A stretch of 43,583 nt of DNA from Holtermannia corniformis. Taxonomy: Eukaryota; Basidiomycota; Tremellomycetes; Holtermanniales. The position numbers and the translations under genes are program-made. A model generated the notes under the pieces. That model was given only the letters and a program-made list of their open reading frames with translations. It had not been told where the DNA came from and searched no databases. Positions 42,843 to 43,583 of this stretch are shown piece by piece (position 1 is the stretch's first letter; each line of letters opens with the position of its first letter). Where the stretch lies: assembly GCA_001599935.1 (NCBI GenBank), contig BCIJ01000020.1:112918-156500 (forward strand). The letters are read 5' to 3'.

Positions 42843-43583
42843 GAAAGCCTGCCGCAGGGGTGGAACTGTGAACTCGTGTCTACTTGTGTATAGTGTCAAT
42901 GCGAGTGTTGAAATTTGTGCAGAATCATAAGATCTCTGTCACTAGTCTTGGTCGGGCGCGGACACGGTCGCCGTGCAACACACTAGGCCCAGGCGAGATG
43001 GGCAAAGCGAGGCGTCTGCCTTTTCCAACTCCTTGTGGGACGCTCTGCTGACAACTGCGGGGATCGTCCGTGCTCGAGTGGAGTCAGCCAAAGGATGTCA
43101 GCGACACGCGTCACGGTCCTGAACACGCAGTTGACAGTGTTAGATGATGGGGAAGAACCGTGATGCATCTCGCTCGCTATGGCTCTACTTTGTAGGCTTC
43201 GCCTACGGCTCTGATGTCTAGCACGCCATCCTGACTGTCTCGCCGGATGTAGTGTTCCTCGGCGCCTTGACTACATCCTCTGCGCGCCAGACTTGTCTTG
43301 GCTACATCCGCGCCGGATGTAGTGTTCGCCAGATGCGGCGTCGCCCGCCGCGTCGTCCGCCCTGATGGCTGGCTGAGTGGCGTAATCCAACACTCCCCCA
43401 CGAGCGACGATGCTCATCTTGGCGTTCGTCTTGACGGCGTAGCCAAGGGTGATCATGATGATGATGATCACGGCGGCCACGCCAACTTTGTGAGGATGCG
43501 GTTGCTGAGAGACGACGGGCGTCGGCGCTCGGCGGAAGTCGCGGAAGGTTTAGGTAGATCGGCGACGCGTGACGACTCTTAGG
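42843..43583. other. Gene-free end of window
   Basis: 741 bp with no supportable gene. The first part is the 3' region of the MYND gene. From about 43240 on there are short direct and inverted repeats, listed separately. Frames here are short and of no family. Confidence 0.45.
43242..43327. repeat. Direct 17-bp repeat pair and a perfect palindrome
   Basis: CGCCGGATGTAGTGTTC occurs at 43242-43258 and again at 43311-43327, 69 bp apart. Inverted copies of its core (CTACATCC) lie at about 43270-43278 and 43302-43309. CTACATCCG-CGC-CGGATGTAG at 43302-43322 is a perfect 9-bp inverted repeat with a 3-nt loop. This could be the end of a small transposable element or a protein-binding site; one copy alone cannot tell. 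Confidence 0.75.

Overview
The window is nuclear DNA of a fungus, most likely a basidiomycete and possibly yeast-like. The coding genes are dense and GC-rich. Most carry many short introns of about 45-60 nt, with GT(R)NGT donors, a CTGAC/CTRAC-type branch site close to the acceptor, and CAG/TAG acceptors. Gene content (SDH1, TOP1, FGAM synthase, COP9 subunit 7, DNA ligase I, SPX-EXS protein) is eukaryotic housekeeping. The exact lineage cannot be fixed from sequence alone.

Layout. 1-3801 is the 3' part of a Ty3/gypsy LTR retrotransposon of the chromodomain type: an uninterrupted pol frame, a polypurine tract and the 3' LTR. 3802-4938 holds two more LTR-like modules, one of them carrying a 22-bp tandem array, followed by a truncated reading-frame remnant (4939-5217). 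5774-9795 holds a small orphan gene, an ARL5-type GTPase (minus strand, 9 exons) and a large orphan protein. 10277-17852 holds TOP1, SDH1 and a membrane-anchored alpha/beta hydrolase. 18025-25876 holds a SCYL1/Cex1-like pseudokinase divergent from an intronless ADE6-type FGAM synthase. 26002-32118 holds a small membrane protein, COP9 subunit 7, a THOC5-like protein, an orphan and a LysM protein. 32950-42842 holds a CFAP20-family protein divergent from DNA ligase I, a SYG1/XPR1-type phosphate exporter and a MYND-finger protein. 42843-43583 has no gene but holds short repeats.

The genes form no single pathway or operon. Functional pairing shows in promoters: the CFAP20-family gene and DNA ligase I share a 239-bp divergent spacer with two MluI cell-cycle boxes (ACGCGT), which suggests S-phase co-expression. 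COP9 subunit 7 and the THOC5-like gene share a 148-bp spacer.

I see no CRISPR array, prokaryotic mobile system or tRNA/rRNA gene. The most interesting items are the CFAP20-family gene next to a replication gene, the cluster of LTR modules with a shared hairpin architecture, the ambiguous bases that fall mainly on third codon positions in the retrotransposon, two GC-AG introns, and several stop-free introns whose length is a multiple of three. All gene models were spliced by hand; where exon sums were calculated they close in frame.
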